This document shows, piece after piece, positions 18,873 through 28,809 of a DNA stretch of 64,000 bases (the first letter of the stretch is position 1; every line of letters starts with the position of its first letter). Position numbers and translations under genes: made by a program. The stretch is from Bacillus sp. ISL-41. Lineage in GTDB: Bacteria; Bacillota; Bacilli; Bacillales; Cytobacillaceae. The DNA is taken from assembly GCF_018613235.1 (NCBI RefSeq), contig NZ_JAGGQP010000030.1, positions 124,001-188,000 on the forward strand, read 5' to 3'. The notes under the pieces were generated by a model that was given only the letters and a program-made list of their open reading frames with translations, was not told the DNA's origin and ran no database searches.

Positions 18873-19829
18873 GTGGCAAAAAGCGTTGTTCGAAATCACG
18901 GTCAAGAGTTGAATGTTCGTGAAATCATACAGGAAAAGAAAAGAACCAAAAGCATCACAAATACAACTGAAAAATTAATACCAAAAATATTATTTGGAAT
19001 TGCTGCAATCTCAGTTTTTACGACAATTGGAATTGTACTTACATTATTGACCGAAACAATCGCCTTTTTCAGGGCTGTTCCTTTTATAGACTTCTTTACA
19101 GGCACTAAATTGAAGCCTCTTGGTGAAAATGCAGTCTTTGGCGTATTACCTTTGCTTACGGGTACCCTCATTTCTACTGTCATTGCGATGCTTGTAGCTA
19201 TTCCGGTTGGACTGATGACAGCGATCTTCTTGAGTGAGTATGCTTCTGAGAAGACTCGCAGGTTCTTAAAGCCAATCCTTGAAATTTTGGCAGGGATTCC
19301 GACCATCGTTTATGGTTTCTTTGCTTTTACTTTTGTAACACCGCTATTGAGATCATTTATTCCCGGCCTGGAACCGACAAATATATTGAGCCCGGGTATC
19401 GTAATGGGAATCATGATCATTCCGATGGTTGCTTCTTTATCGGAGGATGCAATGAGTTCTGTACCGAACGCTATGAGGGAAGGTGCATTGGCTCTCGGTG
19501 CGACAAAGCTTGAGGTAACATGGAAGGTTGTCATCCCGGCAGCCATTTCAGGAATCATTGCCTCATTTGTGCTTGGAATTTCCAGGGCAATTGGCGAAAC
19601 GATGATTGTTGCGATTGCCAGCGGCAGCTCAAAGAACTTTACCTTTGACGTAACACAATCGATGCAGACAATGACGGCGTATATTGTTGAAGTAACTGGC
19701 GGCGAGGCTGCTGCCGGCACAACCTTATACTACAGTCTTTATGCTGTTGCCATGACATTATTTGTGTTCACGCTGATCATGAACCTTATCGCTCAGTATA
19801 TCTCTCGCAAGTTCAGGGAGGAATATTAG
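18873..19829 (+). CDS. pstC: Phosphate ABC transporter permease PstC
   Basis: One of two membrane permeases of the Pst importer. It has about six membrane segments and the EAA-type loop (MREGALALGATKLE) for contact with PstB. The frame is open from 18846, but GTG at 18873 has AAGGGG 8 nt upstream and the earlier ATG has no good site. PstA starts 1 bp after its stop, so translation is probably coupled. 318 residues. Confidence 0.94.
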   Translation: MAKSVVRNHGQELNVREIIQEKKRTKSITNTTEKLIPKILFGIAAISVFTTIGIVLTLLTETIAFFRAVPFIDFFTGTKLKPLGENAVFGVLPLLTGTLISTVIAMLVAIPVGLMTAIFLSEYASEKTRRFLKPILEILAGIPTIVYGFFAFTFVTPLLRSFIPGLEPTNILSPGIVMGIMIIPMVASLSEDAMSSVPNAMREGALALGATKLEVTWKVVIPAAISGIIASFVLGISRAIGETMIVAIASGSSKNFTFDVTQSMQTMTAYIVEVTGGEAAAGTTLYYSLYAVAMTLFVFTLIMNLIAQYISRKFREEY

Positions 19830-19830
19830 G

Positions 19831-20715
19831 ATGAAATATGTAGATACGAATCAAGTCCAGAAAAAAATGGGTTCCAGGTTAATGGCAAACAACCTTGCAA
19901 AAGGACTATTCCTGCTTGCCACTCTTTTTGGCCTGATCGTTTTGGTTGTCTTAATCTATCGTGTATTAAAAGATGGATTACCATGGATCAACGTGGATTT
20001 TCTGATGAATAGACTATCGACTGACCCAGAAAGAGCCGGTATATGGGGAGCGATTACCGGAACCCTATGGTTAATGGTTGTAGTAGCTCCTGTAACGATG
20101 CTCCTTGGAATCGGAACAGCCATTTATCTAGAAGAATACGCAACAAAAGGCCGTATTTCTTCTTTTATTAAGACTAACATTTCTAATCTGGCTGGGGTTC
20201 CTTCCGTTGTTTTTGGAATCCTTGGTTTGACTGTGTTTGCAAGGACCCTTGATTTAGGTTCAGTTGTACTGGCCGGCGGATTGACGATGGCATTGCTTGT
20301 ACTGCCAGTTGTTGTAGTCGCAAGTCAGGAAGCGATTCGGGCTGTACCCCAATTCCTCCGGGAAGCATCTTTTGGCATGGGCGCTACTAAATGGCAGACA
20401 ATCAAAAATGTCGTTCTGCCAGCTGCATTGCCTGGGATTCTTACTGGCGTTATTCTTGCACTGTCACGTGCTATTGGGGAAACTGCACCACTTGTCGTTA
20501 TAGGCATTCCTGCACTCTTAATACCTATTCCAGACGGAATCTTTGATAAATTCACGATATTGCCAGTGCAAATTTATTACTGGACAATTGACTCTGCACT
20601 AGTTGCTGAGTATGCTAACCTGGCAGCTGCAACAATTGTCATTCTGTTGCTCGTTTTGTTTGTGATGAACTCAATTGCCATTTTGATCCGTAATAAATTC
20701 CAAAAGAGATATTAG
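19831..20715 (+). CDS. pstA: Phosphate ABC transporter permease PstA
   Basis: Second permease of the Pst importer. 294 residues with about six membrane segments; the EAA loop reads LREASFGMGATKWQ near residue 175. RBS AGGGAGG lies inside the end of pstC. pstB follows after 18 bp. Confidence 0.94.
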   Translation: MKYVDTNQVQKKMGSRLMANNLAKGLFLLATLFGLIVLVVLIYRVLKDGLPWINVDFLMNRLSTDPERAGIWGAITGTLWLMVVVAPVTMLLGIGTAIYLEEYATKGRISSFIKTNISNLAGVPSVVFGILGLTVFARTLDLGSVVLAGGLTMALLVLPVVVVASQEAIRAVPQFLREASFGMGATKWQTIKNVVLPAALPGILTGVILALSRAIGETAPLVVIGIPALLIPIPDGIFDKFTILPVQIYYWTIDSALVAEYANLAAATIVILLLVLFVMNSIAILIRNKFQKRY

Positions 20716-20733
20716 TCTGGGAGGTTTTAACTT

Positions 20734-21555
20734 ATGTCATCATTAGTAACAGATAAGGCGAAAACGACTGTAAATGTAAACTTGGCGAAAGAGGATTCTC
20801 AAAAGGTGGTATATGAAACAAAGGATCTTAACCTATGGTATGGAGAAGGTCACGCGTTGAAAAATATTAACCTGGCGATTAATGAGAATGAAGTAACAGC
20901 AATTATTGGGCCTTCCGGCTGTGGTAAATCGACATACATCAAAACATTGAACAGAATGGTTGAGCTGGTTCCTACTGTTAAGATTTCCGGAGAGATTTTA
21001 TACAGAGGGAGAAATATCCTTGAAAAGTCCTATCAGGTTGAGGATTTAAGAACAAGTGTCGGCATGGTGTTCCAAAAACCGAATCCATTCCCTAAATCCA
21101 TTTATGACAATATTGCTTATGGCCCTAAGATCCATGGAATCCGCGATAAGAAAATCCTTGATGAAATTGTTGAAAAGAGCTTAAGAGGTGCTGCAATCTG
21201 GGATGATGTTAAAGACCGTTTGAACCAGAATGCATACGGCTTGTCAGGCGGACAGCAGCAGCGTGTCTGTATCGCACGTGCCCTCGCTATTGAACCAGAT
21301 GTCATCCTGATGGACGAACCTACATCAGCACTTGACCCGATCTCAACTTTGAAGGTCGAAGAACTGGTACAGGAATTGAAGAAAGACTATAGTATCATTA
21401 TCGTTACACATAATATGCAGCAGGCTGCCCGAATTTCTGACAAGACTGCATTCTTCCTGAATGGAGAAGTCATTGAATTTGCCGAGACGGATAAGATCTT
21501 CTCCAATCCATCGGACAAGAGGACAGAAGATTATATTACTGGACGATTCGGTTGA
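20734..21555 (+). CDS. pstB: Phosphate ABC transporter ATP-binding protein PstB
   Basis: Drives phosphate import by ATP hydrolysis. Walker A is GPSGCGKST, the signature LSGGQQQR, and Walker [14 protein letters not shown]. The 273 residues include an N-terminal extension of about 25 residues before the ABC core. Only one pstB is present here, while B. subtilis has two (pstBA and pstBB). Confidence 0.95.
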   Translation: MSSLVTDKAKTTVNVNLAKEDSQKVVYETKDLNLWYGEGHALKNINLAINENEVTAIIGPSGCGKSTYIKTLNRMVELVPTVKISGEILYRGRNILEKSYQVEDLRTSVGMVFQKPNPFPKSIYDNIAYGPKIHGIRDKKILDEIVEKSLRGAAIWDDVKDRLNQNAYGLSGGQQQRVCIARALAIEPDVILMDEPTSALDPISTLKVEELVQELKKDYSIIIVTHNMQQAARISDKTAFFLNGEVIEFAETDKIFSNPSDKRTEDYITGRFG

Positions 21556-21593
21556 TTTTTTATCTTGAAATTTCATTGGAAGGATGAGGATGC

Positions 21594-22253
21594 ATGGTAG
21601 TTAGAGGGAAGTTTGAAGAAGACTTGAAGACATTGCACGAAAAATTGCTGGAGCTCGGAAACTTTGCGGTCAACGCACTTAACCATTCGTTGGAAGCTCT
21701 TGAAAACAAGGATATTGAACTTGCTTTGAAAATCCTTGAAGATGATGCGGAAGCTAATATACTGGAAGAAGAAATCAATGATTTTGCGATTTTATTGATC
21801 GCTAAACAGCAGCCAGTTGCTGTAGATTTAAGACGTTTGATTGTTGCGATTAAAATTGCGACTGATATCGAGAGAATGGCGGACTTTGCCGTCAATATCG
21901 CCAAGTCTACAATCAGGATTGGTAAAGAACCGCTTGTTAAACCCATTGTCCATATCAAGCAGATGCACAATATCTCAGTTGAGATGCTAAAGTTATCGTT
22001 AGAAGCCTATAATGAAGAGGATCTTGGTAAAGCAAGACAGGTGGCGCAAATGGATGACCAGGTTGACGACCTTTATGGAGAGACAATAAAGGAACTTTTG
22101 AGCCTTGCCCAAACGAAGCCAGAACAGCTGGCGCAAATCACTCAGCTTTCATTTATCAGCCGTTACCTTGAGCGCTCAGCAGATCACGTTACGAATATCG
22201 CTGAAAATGTATTTTACCTTGTAAAAGGCAAGCGTTACGATCTGAATCAATAA
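21594..22253 (+). CDS. phoU: Phosphate-signalling regulator PhoU
   Basis: Helical two-repeat protein that links Pst transport to phosphate signalling and guards against excess uptake. The 219 residues contain PhoU metal-binding motifs in each half (ATDIERMADFAVNIAK near 90 and LERSADHVTNIAE near 195). It completes the pst operon, 38 bp after pstB; a terminator follows. B. subtilis lacks a phoU at this locus, so its presence is a difference from that model. Confidence 0.93.
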   Translation: MVVRGKFEEDLKTLHEKLLELGNFAVNALNHSLEALENKDIELALKILEDDAEANILEEEINDFAILLIAKQQPVAVDLRRLIVAIKIATDIERMADFAVNIAKSTIRIGKEPLVKPIVHIKQMHNISVEMLKLSLEAYNEEDLGKARQVAQMDDQVDDLYGETIKELLSLAQTKPEQLAQITQLSFISRYLERSADHVTNIAENVFYLVKGKRYDLNQ

Positions 22254-22264
22254 GCCATTTGAAG

Positions 22265-22291
22265 GAGAGGGGAATCCCCTCTCTTTTTTTG
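22265..22291 (+). terminator. Terminator after phoU
   Basis: Perfect 8-bp GC-rich stem (22265-22272 with 22276-22283) and a T-run. Confidence 0.88.
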
Positions 22292-22295
22292 TGCA

Positions 22296-22323
22296 CAAAA
22301 AAAGACCCTCCAAAAGAGGGCCT
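22296..22323 (-). terminator. Terminator after yqzC
   Basis: Eight-bp stem on the minus strand with one G-U pair, followed in that direction by eight T (A on the plus strand, 22297-22303). It lies back to back with the phoU terminator. Confidence 0.75.
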
Positions 22324-22337
22324 ACAGTTCATTATCA

Positions 22338-22817
22338 TTATCTATTTTTCGTTATGATTTTCGCGATTTGGTGGTAATCAAGGCCGCTTTTCAATTCATA
22401 CTTGCCGATTTGTACCTTTGTATGGTAACCCTTATCAATAAGGAATCGCTCGAATTTGGCTTCGTCATCGATAATCCCTTGACTTTCCAGCATCGTTGCG
22501 ACATCACCAGGTGACATGCCTCCAGCGATAATGAGGGTAAATGGCTTCTCCTCTTTAACTTCCTCGACCTTTTCTTCAGTGGCTTCTTCTTTCGGCTTTT
22601 CTTCTTTCACAACTTCTGCTTTTTTCTCGTTTAGTTCGGCAAACTCGGCGCTGCTCAACACCTTATAGCCCTTTTCTTCAAGTATCTTCGTTGCATCTGA
22701 CACCGCAACAACTTTCTTCTTTGGTTCTTTTTCAGCGATCACGCTGCTGCCTGCCCAGAGAAAAATCGCTGCAAAAATGAGTCCTAATGCGAATGCTTGC
22801 GCTGTTCGTTTATTCAT
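22338..22817 (-). CDS. yqzC: MltG N-terminal-domain-like membrane protein (YqzC position)
   Basis: 159 residues: an N-terminal membrane segment (about 8-28), a long Lys/Glu-rich linker, and a C-terminal domain of about 65 residues (GMSPGDVATMLESQGII ... GKYELKSGLDYHQIAKII). That domain resembles the LysM-like N-terminal part of endolytic transglycosylase MltG (YceG). The catalytic domain is absent, so enzyme activity is unlikely. It overlaps the upstream gene by 4 bp. The yqzC name rests on position after the pst operon. Confidence 0.65.
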   Translation of the reverse strand: MNKRTAQAFALGLIFAAIFLWAGSSVIAEKEPKKKVVAVSDATKILEEKGYKVLSSAEFAELNEKKAEVVKEEKPKEEATEEKVEEVKEEKPFTLIIAGGMSPGDVATMLESQGIIDDEAKFERFLIDKGYHTKVQIGKYELKSGLDYHQIAKIITKNR

Positions 22818-23188
22818 ACGATCTGTCCTTTATCAACAAATTCATTAATGATCTCCTGAACTTCCTGGTTCGTAAGGGATGATTGCTTTGCAATTTGGTT
22901 TATATCCATCCCTTGCTGGGCAAGCGACCATACCTGATTTTTTATGATATCGTGGATTTGCTTTTTGCCAGTACTGAAAGAAGATTGCTTTTCCAGAGTT
23001 GAATCGTTTACGAGCAGTTCTTCCTCCAGTACCTTAAGCTTCTTCTTGATCTGGTATAAATCCTGGATTTGCTGGATTGTCAGCTGGTCGATTTCTTCGC
23101 GCAATTCTTTGTATGGATCTTTCAAAAAGAAAGAAAGTGCGAAAAGAAGCGCGGCCAGGACAAAAAGGCTGATGATTATGTAGCCCAT
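22814..23188 (-). CDS. yqzD: Small membrane-anchored coiled-coil protein (YqzD position)
   Basis: 124 residues with one N-terminal membrane segment (MGYIIISLFVLAALLF...), a short coiled coil rich in Gln, Leu and Lys (about 25-65), and a C-terminal HTH-like segment (GMDINQIAKQSSLTNQEVQEII). The open frame extends to 23341, but ATG at 23188 has GGGAGG at good distance and starts the hydrophobic segment. Its TGA overlaps the ATG of the next gene. Function unknown; name by position. Confidence 0.65.
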   Translation of the reverse strand: MGYIIISLFVLAALLFALSFFLKDPYKELREEIDQLTIQQIQDLYQIKKKLKVLEEELLVNDSTLEKQSSFSTGKKQIHDIIKNQVWSLAQQGMDINQIAKQSSLTNQEVQEIINEFVDKGQIV

Positions 23189-23517
23189 CTGATATTCCTC
23201 CCGAGCTGTTATTAGAACACATAGAATTAGTTTACCATTCAAGGCAGGAAAATTCGATTTATATTTTTTTCCTGAAAAAAAATGATAGTTTTGTCTTATT
23301 ATGATTTCCAATGGTTGTAAAGGCTGTCGAATCCCCGCCATATTTGTAATCCAATAAGACTATTGAAAAATAATTGAAGAGTTCGGCACAGAGTATCCAG
23401 CAAGCTGCAAATTGCGACAATTTGCGTTCATTGTGGCTGGAAGAGGAACGTGCTAACATAAATTTAACGAATATATTTTCCATTCTATTCATATAATGGT
23501 TCATTTGGGGGTGCATC
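23189..23517. other. Intergenic region between yqzD and the DUF4912 gene
   Basis: 329 bp upstream of two divergent transcription units. An inverted repeat GCAAATT-5-AATTTGC lies at 23407-23425 and a TATAAT at 23492-23497. No gene is apparent. Confidence 0.4.
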
Positions 23518-23961
23518 GTGACGGAGAAGAAACATAATATATACAAGCTTCAGGACAAGTTAGTTGCGAGAATCCTTTCGACTGGAAAGCTGCTGGTTTA
23601 CTGGCAGCTGCAGGATGAAAAAGTTCGGTTCATTTGCGAATACTTTTATATGCCGGAAGATCAGGCCATAAAGAGCCTGCGCTTAATTGAGCATGGTTCC
23701 AGCAGAGTCCTCCATGAGGCCGTTCTTCCTCAAGGAGTGTCAAACTGGATATTCAAAGGAATCAAGCCAGACGTTAATTATTATGTTGAGTTGGGAGTTA
23801 AACGCAGTCCAGAGACATTTGTGCCATTACTAAGATCAAACTCGATTATTCAGGATGACGATTTCCAGTTAACGTCGGACCAGCCGCCTTCGCCACGTTG
23901 GGCTGGAAAGGTGAGCACCTACACCTATTATGAGAATCTGGAAGGGAGCATCCGCAAGTGA
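23518..23961 (+). CDS. DUF4912-like protein, first gene of a glycosyltransferase operon
   Basis: 147 residues, starting with GTG at 23518 behind TTGGGGG. It has a compact beta-rich domain resembling DUF4912 (LVYWQLQDEKVRFIC ... YYVELGV). No signal peptide or membrane segment. The stop codon overlaps the GTG start of the glycosyltransferase gene, so the two are translationally coupled. In other bacteria DUF4912 genes often sit with glycan or sporulation genes. Specific role unknown. Confidence 0.65.
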   Translation: MTEKKHNIYKLQDKLVARILSTGKLLVYWQLQDEKVRFICEYFYMPEDQAIKSLRLIEHGSSRVLHEAVLPQGVSNWIFKGIKPDVNYYVELGVKRSPETFVPLLRSNSIIQDDDFQLTSDQPPSPRWAGKVSTYTYYENLEGSIRK

Positions 23962-25172
23962 AAGACATCGAGAATCTTAATGAGAAAACTATTTTGATGC
24001 TCTCATGGGAATATCCCCCCCATATAATAGGCGGGCTTGCCAGACATGTACATGCACTGGCAACTGAACTTGGCAAAATAAATCAGCAAATTCACGTTTT
24101 AACGAGCAGACCTAATGAAAGCCGAGAATATGAACAACAAGGAAATGTACATATCCACCGGGTAAATCCAATTAATGACCAGGATACGGACTTCCTCTCC
24201 TGGATGGCCGGGTTGAATCTAGCAATCATTGAAGAAGCATTGAAGATCGCCAACCATATTGAATTTGATCTTGTCCACACCCATGACTGGATGACAGGTC
24301 CCGCTGCAAAGTTTCTCAGCAGAAAATTGGAGATACCACTGATTGCAACAGTGCATGGTACGGAATTTGGCCGTAATAAAGGAGTTTTTACCGAGCTTCA
24401 GCAATTTATTTCAAAGAAAGAGAATGAACTTTGCCATTGTGCTGATGAAATTATCGTATGCAGTGACTTTATGGAAGCTGAGATCCTCTCATTATTTAAA
24501 GTCCCCAATGAAAAGATTTCGGTCATTACGAATGGGGCAGTGTCAGAAAAAGTGGAGCAAACCCATTTCGATATTGAAGAGTTATTTCCGTTTTTAAAAG
24601 GAAAGAAAATGGTTTACTCCATAGGAAGAATTGTTAAGGAAAAAGGATTTCAAACTCTGATTGCCGCAGCCAACCTGTTGAAGACGAAAGCCGAGGATAT
24701 ATGCTTTGTGGTTGCAGGTAATGGGCCTTTACTAGATTGGTACAGGGAAAAGGTTAGGGAGCTAGAGCTGGAAGGGTTTGTCCATTTTATCGGTTTCGTT
24801 AATGAAGAAATACGGAACAGCTTGATGATGAGGGCCGATATCGCTGTTTTTGCCAGCAGTTATGAACCATTTGGACTTGCTGCTGCTGAGACACTTGCTG
24901 CAGGTGTCCCGACTGTCGTCGCGAAAACCGGAGGCATGCAAACTTTGATAGAAGATTATAAAACGGGTTTCTATATGCAGCCAGGGGATGAAAAAAATCT
25001 TGTCCGCATTATCGAAGGGATTCTTGAAAATGAAGCTTGGTCTCAGGAAATCGCCCGAAACGCTATGGAATCCATCAATGAGAAATTCAGTTGGTCACAA
25101 AATGCAAAGGCAACAGATACACTGTATATAAGAGCGCTATCAAACAATTGCCAAAAGGAGGGTATTAAATGA
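23958..25172 (+). CDS. yqgM: GT4-family glycosyltransferase (YqgM-like)
   Basis: Retaining glycosyltransferase with the GT-B fold. The N-terminal domain opens with SWEYPPHIIGGLARHVHAL, as in starch or glycogen synthase-like GT4 enzymes. The donor-binding half has SIGRIVKEKGF and the EX7E motif EPFGLAAAE. 404 residues. Starts with GTG, overlapping the previous gene by 4 bp, and overlaps the next by 4 bp. Donor and acceptor unknown. Position before rpmG and yqgN agrees with yqgM of B. subtilis, but I cannot confirm orthology. Confidence 0.78.
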   Translation: MKDIENLNEKTILMLSWEYPPHIIGGLARHVHALATELGKINQQIHVLTSRPNESREYEQQGNVHIHRVNPINDQDTDFLSWMAGLNLAIIEEALKIANHIEFDLVHTHDWMTGPAAKFLSRKLEIPLIATVHGTEFGRNKGVFTELQQFISKKENELCHCADEIIVCSDFMEAEILSLFKVPNEKISVITNGAVSEKVEQTHFDIEELFPFLKGKKMVYSIGRIVKEKGFQTLIAAANLLKTKAEDICFVVAGNGPLLDWYREKVRELELEGFVHFIGFVNEEIRNSLMMRADIAVFASSYEPFGLAAAETLAAGVPTVVAKTGGMQTLIEDYKTGFYMQPGDEKNLVRIIEGILENEAWSQEIARNAMESINEKFSWSQNAKATDTLYIRALSNNCQKEGIK

Positions 25173-25801
25173 AGACGAATGCTTATCTCCAGATCGACAA
25201 TGAAGAGGACTTCGGACGGAGCAGGAAACCATTGATTTTTAGTCCAGGCATATGGGTGAATGGAAAAGTGTATTGGCTTGGGAATATGACGGAGAAACTC
25301 CTGCCGCAGGAAGATTTATCGATAAGAATCAAACAGGCAAATGTTCATTCTAAGGTTGATTTTTTCGATCTTTATGTGACGAACCATTCCAAAGTTGGCA
25401 AAGAAGCGAGATTAATACTGATGCAGCGCCATGCAGAAAGTGCCAATGAACAATTCAGCTTTGTTTCACCAAATGAAAATGTCATTTTCCATTTTGCAGA
25501 TAAAAGGGTTTACCTCGTAAATGGTTTGAATAGCAATGGGAGGATGAAACAGTGTACAGTTCAGCCGATATGGAATGTTAGCACTGAACGGCTTTGGAAT
25601 TGCCGGAAGTCGGGGAAACTTAATTATCAGCCAATGGCAAAGGGATCTGCAGCCAGCCTGTTTTCGCTCGATCTGAAAATGAACCCCCGTGAAACACAAA
25701 AAAGCAGCTGCTGGATGATCGAAGGAAGTGAAAAAAACACAGTTGTTCATTTGAATGCAATGCTTTTAAAAAACACACTAGCAATTCCCGACAAAAAGTG
25801 A
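25169..25801 (+). CDS. Uncharacterised protein, last gene of the glycosyltransferase operon
   Basis: Not recognised. 210 residues, no signal peptide or membrane segment, beta-rich composition with many Asn, Lys and Ser. ATG overlaps the glycosyltransferase stop by 4 bp (ATGA) with GGAGG just upstream, so it is surely expressed with that gene. It may act on the same glycan, but this is inference from context. Confidence 0.55.
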   Translation: MKTNAYLQIDNEEDFGRSRKPLIFSPGIWVNGKVYWLGNMTEKLLPQEDLSIRIKQANVHSKVDFFDLYVTNHSKVGKEARLILMQRHAESANEQFSFVSPNENVIFHFADKRVYLVNGLNSNGRMKQCTVQPIWNVSTERLWNCRKSGKLNYQPMAKGSAASLFSLDLKMNPRETQKSSCWMIEGSEKNTVVHLNAMLLKNTLAIPDKK

Positions 25802-25857
25802 TATTATAGAAAAGTCGTATGCACGAACCTAGCTCGAATAGTTTGGAGGGAAATTAC

Positions 25858-26007
25858 ATGCGTGTAAATATTACATTAGCTTGCACAGAATGCGGAGAGC
25901 GCAACTATATTTCTAAAAAAAATAAGCGTAACAACCCAGATCGTCTTGAGCTTAAGAAATACTGCTCTAGAGATAAGCGCGCAACTACACATCGCGAAAC
26001 AAAATAA
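25858..26007 (+). CDS. rpmG: Ribosomal protein bL33
   Basis: 49-residue large-subunit ribosomal protein. ATG at 25858 follows TTTGGAGGGAAATTAC; the longer frame from 25819 lacks an RBS. The CTEC pair is kept at residues 9-12, but the second knuckle is C-SRD, with only one cysteine, so three of the usual four zinc ligands remain. The context rpmG-yqgN matches rpmGA of B. subtilis. Confidence 0.94.
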   Translation: MRVNITLACTECGERNYISKKNKRNNPDRLELKKYCSRDKRATTHRETK

Positions 26008-26036
26008 GCAGCGGGATTTTTCCCAGCTGCTTTTTT
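26008..26036 (+). terminator. Terminator after rpmG
   Basis: GCAGCGGGA / TCCC-A-GCTGC stem with one bulged base, then a T-run. Confidence 0.8.
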
Positions 26037-26164
26037 GTTTGTCTAAAAACCTATAAATCATTTCTCCGATGCTGGCAGGAATGGTAATGTTAATATATAT
26101 AATTCATACAGATGTGCAGAGATCAAATACATAAAATAGACTATAACGTTTGGAGGAAGCATGA

Positions 26165-26734
26165 ATGGATGCAAAAAAAGATCTGAGAAAGAGCATTAAA
26201 GCAAAGTTATCAGAGATTAGCCTGCCTCAATACGAAGACCTGTCTTACAAGGTTGCGCAGCAGCTATTTAAAACTGACGAATGGATGGAAGCTTCAACAG
26301 TAGCGGTAACTGTTTCGAAAGCTCCAGAAGTAGATACCTTCCAAATTATCCGGAAGGGCTGGGAGCAGGGAAAAAGGATCGTCGTCCCAAAGTGCGAACC
26401 AAATCCGCGGAAATTGGATTTCAGGGAACTGAAGCGATTTTCTGAACTTGAATCAGTCTATTATGGTTTATTGGAGCCAATTGTTTCCGAAACGAATGCA
26501 GTGAACCCTGATGAGATAGACTTAGTGGTCGTCCCAGGACTCGCTTTTTCAAAGAACGGCTATAGGCTTGGATTCGGGGGAGGATACTATGATCGTTTTC
26601 TGGCAAACTATCAGGGAAAAACGGTTTCTCTGGCGTTTAAAGACCAGATTCTTTCTAAGGTTCCCGTTGAAAACCATGATATTGCGGTCGCGAAAATAAT
26701 CACCAGCGAGGGAGTTATCATCATTGGAGACTGA
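26165..26734 (+). CDS. yqgN: 5-formyltetrahydrofolate cyclo-ligase
   Basis: ATP-dependent conversion of 5-formyl-THF to 5,10-methenyl-THF in folate metabolism. 189 residues; the family signature LGFGGGYYDRFL is near residue 138 and VVPGLAFSKNGYRLG precedes it. ATG at 26165 has GGAGG 8 nt upstream; an ATG at 26161 is in another frame. It overlaps the next gene by 11 bp. Confidence 0.93.
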   Translation: MDAKKDLRKSIKAKLSEISLPQYEDLSYKVAQQLFKTDEWMEASTVAVTVSKAPEVDTFQIIRKGWEQGKRIVVPKCEPNPRKLDFRELKRFSELESVYYGLLEPIVSETNAVNPDEIDLVVVPGLAFSKNGYRLGFGGGYYDRFLANYQGKTVSLAFKDQILSKVPVENHDIAVAKIITSEGVIIIGD

Positions 26735-27512
26735 CCAGCTCTTGGTAATTGGATTTATTGCAATATTCTCGGCAGCTTCAGGATATTTTAAATTTTTGAA
26801 ACCATCGGGAGCTGTTGCCGCCTTTTTGACAGGGCTGTTAATATGGGCTGGCTTCGATTTAAAGGGACTTATCTTATTGGGGGTTTTCTTTCTCACCTCC
26901 AGCCTCCTGTCCAGGTATAACAGTATTAGGAAGGAACACCTCGTAGAAATACATGAAAAGGACTCGGCAAGGGATTGGGCCCAGGTAGCTGCAAATGGGG
27001 GAACCGCAGCATTAGCGGGTCTGGCCAATTTTATTTCACCCGACCCGGTTTGGCTCATTGTCCTTGCAATTTCCATCGCCAGTGCCAATGCAGATACATG
27101 GGCATCAGAACTGGGCGTGTTAAGCAAACAACAGCCAGTATCGATCAAATCCTTTAAAAGGGTGCCGAGTGGAACCTCGGGTGCAGTTTCAGGATTTGGA
27201 ACAGCAGCTACTGCCGCAGGGTCTCTGGTGATTGCCTTAACCGCTGGATATCTATTCGGTATGGAATCTGGATGGGTGTTCTTGGTGTTTTTATTCGGGG
27301 TGGCAGGGTCGCTGCTGGATACATTGCTTGGTGCCTACCTTCAGGCAGGATTCCAATGTGTACGCTGTCATTTGCCTACTGAAAAAATGATCCATTGCTC
27401 CACTCCAACTAAGCAGATATCAGGTTTTAGCAGAATAAACAACGACGCTGTGAATTTCATCTCAGGTTTTACAGTGGCTATTATGGGAATGTCTTTATAT
27501 AACATTCTTTAA
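26724..27512 (+). CDS. DUF92 integral membrane protein
   Basis: 262 residues with about six membrane segments, of the DUF92/TMEM19 family, distantly related to plant phytyl-phosphate kinase VTE5. The conserved NADTWASELG segment is near residue 132 and SGAVSGFGT near 153. It starts with TTG inside the end of yqgN, behind GAGGGAG. A role in lipid-alcohol phosphate metabolism is only suggested by the distant homology. Confidence 0.78.
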   Translation: METDQLLVIGFIAIFSAASGYFKFLKPSGAVAAFLTGLLIWAGFDLKGLILLGVFFLTSSLLSRYNSIRKEHLVEIHEKDSARDWAQVAANGGTAALAGLANFISPDPVWLIVLAISIASANADTWASELGVLSKQQPVSIKSFKRVPSGTSGAVSGFGTAATAAGSLVIALTAGYLFGMESGWVFLVFLFGVAGSLLDTLLGAYLQAGFQCVRCHLPTEKMIHCSTPTKQISGFSRINNDAVNFISGFTVAIMGMSLYNIL

Positions 27513-27608
27513 TTTCTTTCATCTGGTTTATTAGAAGTCAAGTGATTCAGGCGTAGAAGCTGCAATCAAGGAAAACTAATAGAATTGAAATGTAACAAAA
27601 TGTTTATA

Positions 27609-27624
27609 ATGATAACGTTTACTA
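27609..27624. promoter_or_regulatory. Candidate cre site (CcpA) upstream of ldh
   Basis: ATGATAACGTTTACTA fits the catabolite-responsive element WTGNAANCGNWNNCWW with one mismatch. It lies about 80 bp before ldh, just after a TATAAT. This suggests CcpA control linked to sugar supply. No convincing Rex site was seen. Confidence 0.55.
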
Positions 27625-27681
27625 AGAATATTAGCCATATATTCAGTTGCTAAGAAAAAGTACAATCTAATTAAAGAGTAA

Positions 27682-28653
<972 letters not shown>

Positions 28654-28655
28654 AA

Positions 28656-28689
28656 AAATGGGCTGCTGATTACTGCAGCCTATTTTTTC
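28656..28689 (+). terminator. Terminator after ldh
   Basis: GGCTGC / GCAGCC stem extended by A-T and one G-T pair, then TATTTTTTC. Confidence 0.8.
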
Positions 28690-28809
28690 ATATTCAATAC
28701 TTTGCAACCGCTTTCTTCTATTATATATACACATTTTGTTACAGTGGATTTTAAAGTTGAGTGGATAAAAAAATGGGTTTATTACCAAAATAAAAAGGGA
28801 GGGATATAT

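Noticed and set aside
27580-27610. Rex operator or a clean sigma-A promoter before ldh
   Set aside because: TTGAAA and TATAAT are only about 14 bp apart and no TTGTGAAN4TTCACAA-like palindrome is present. Only the cre-like site was kept.
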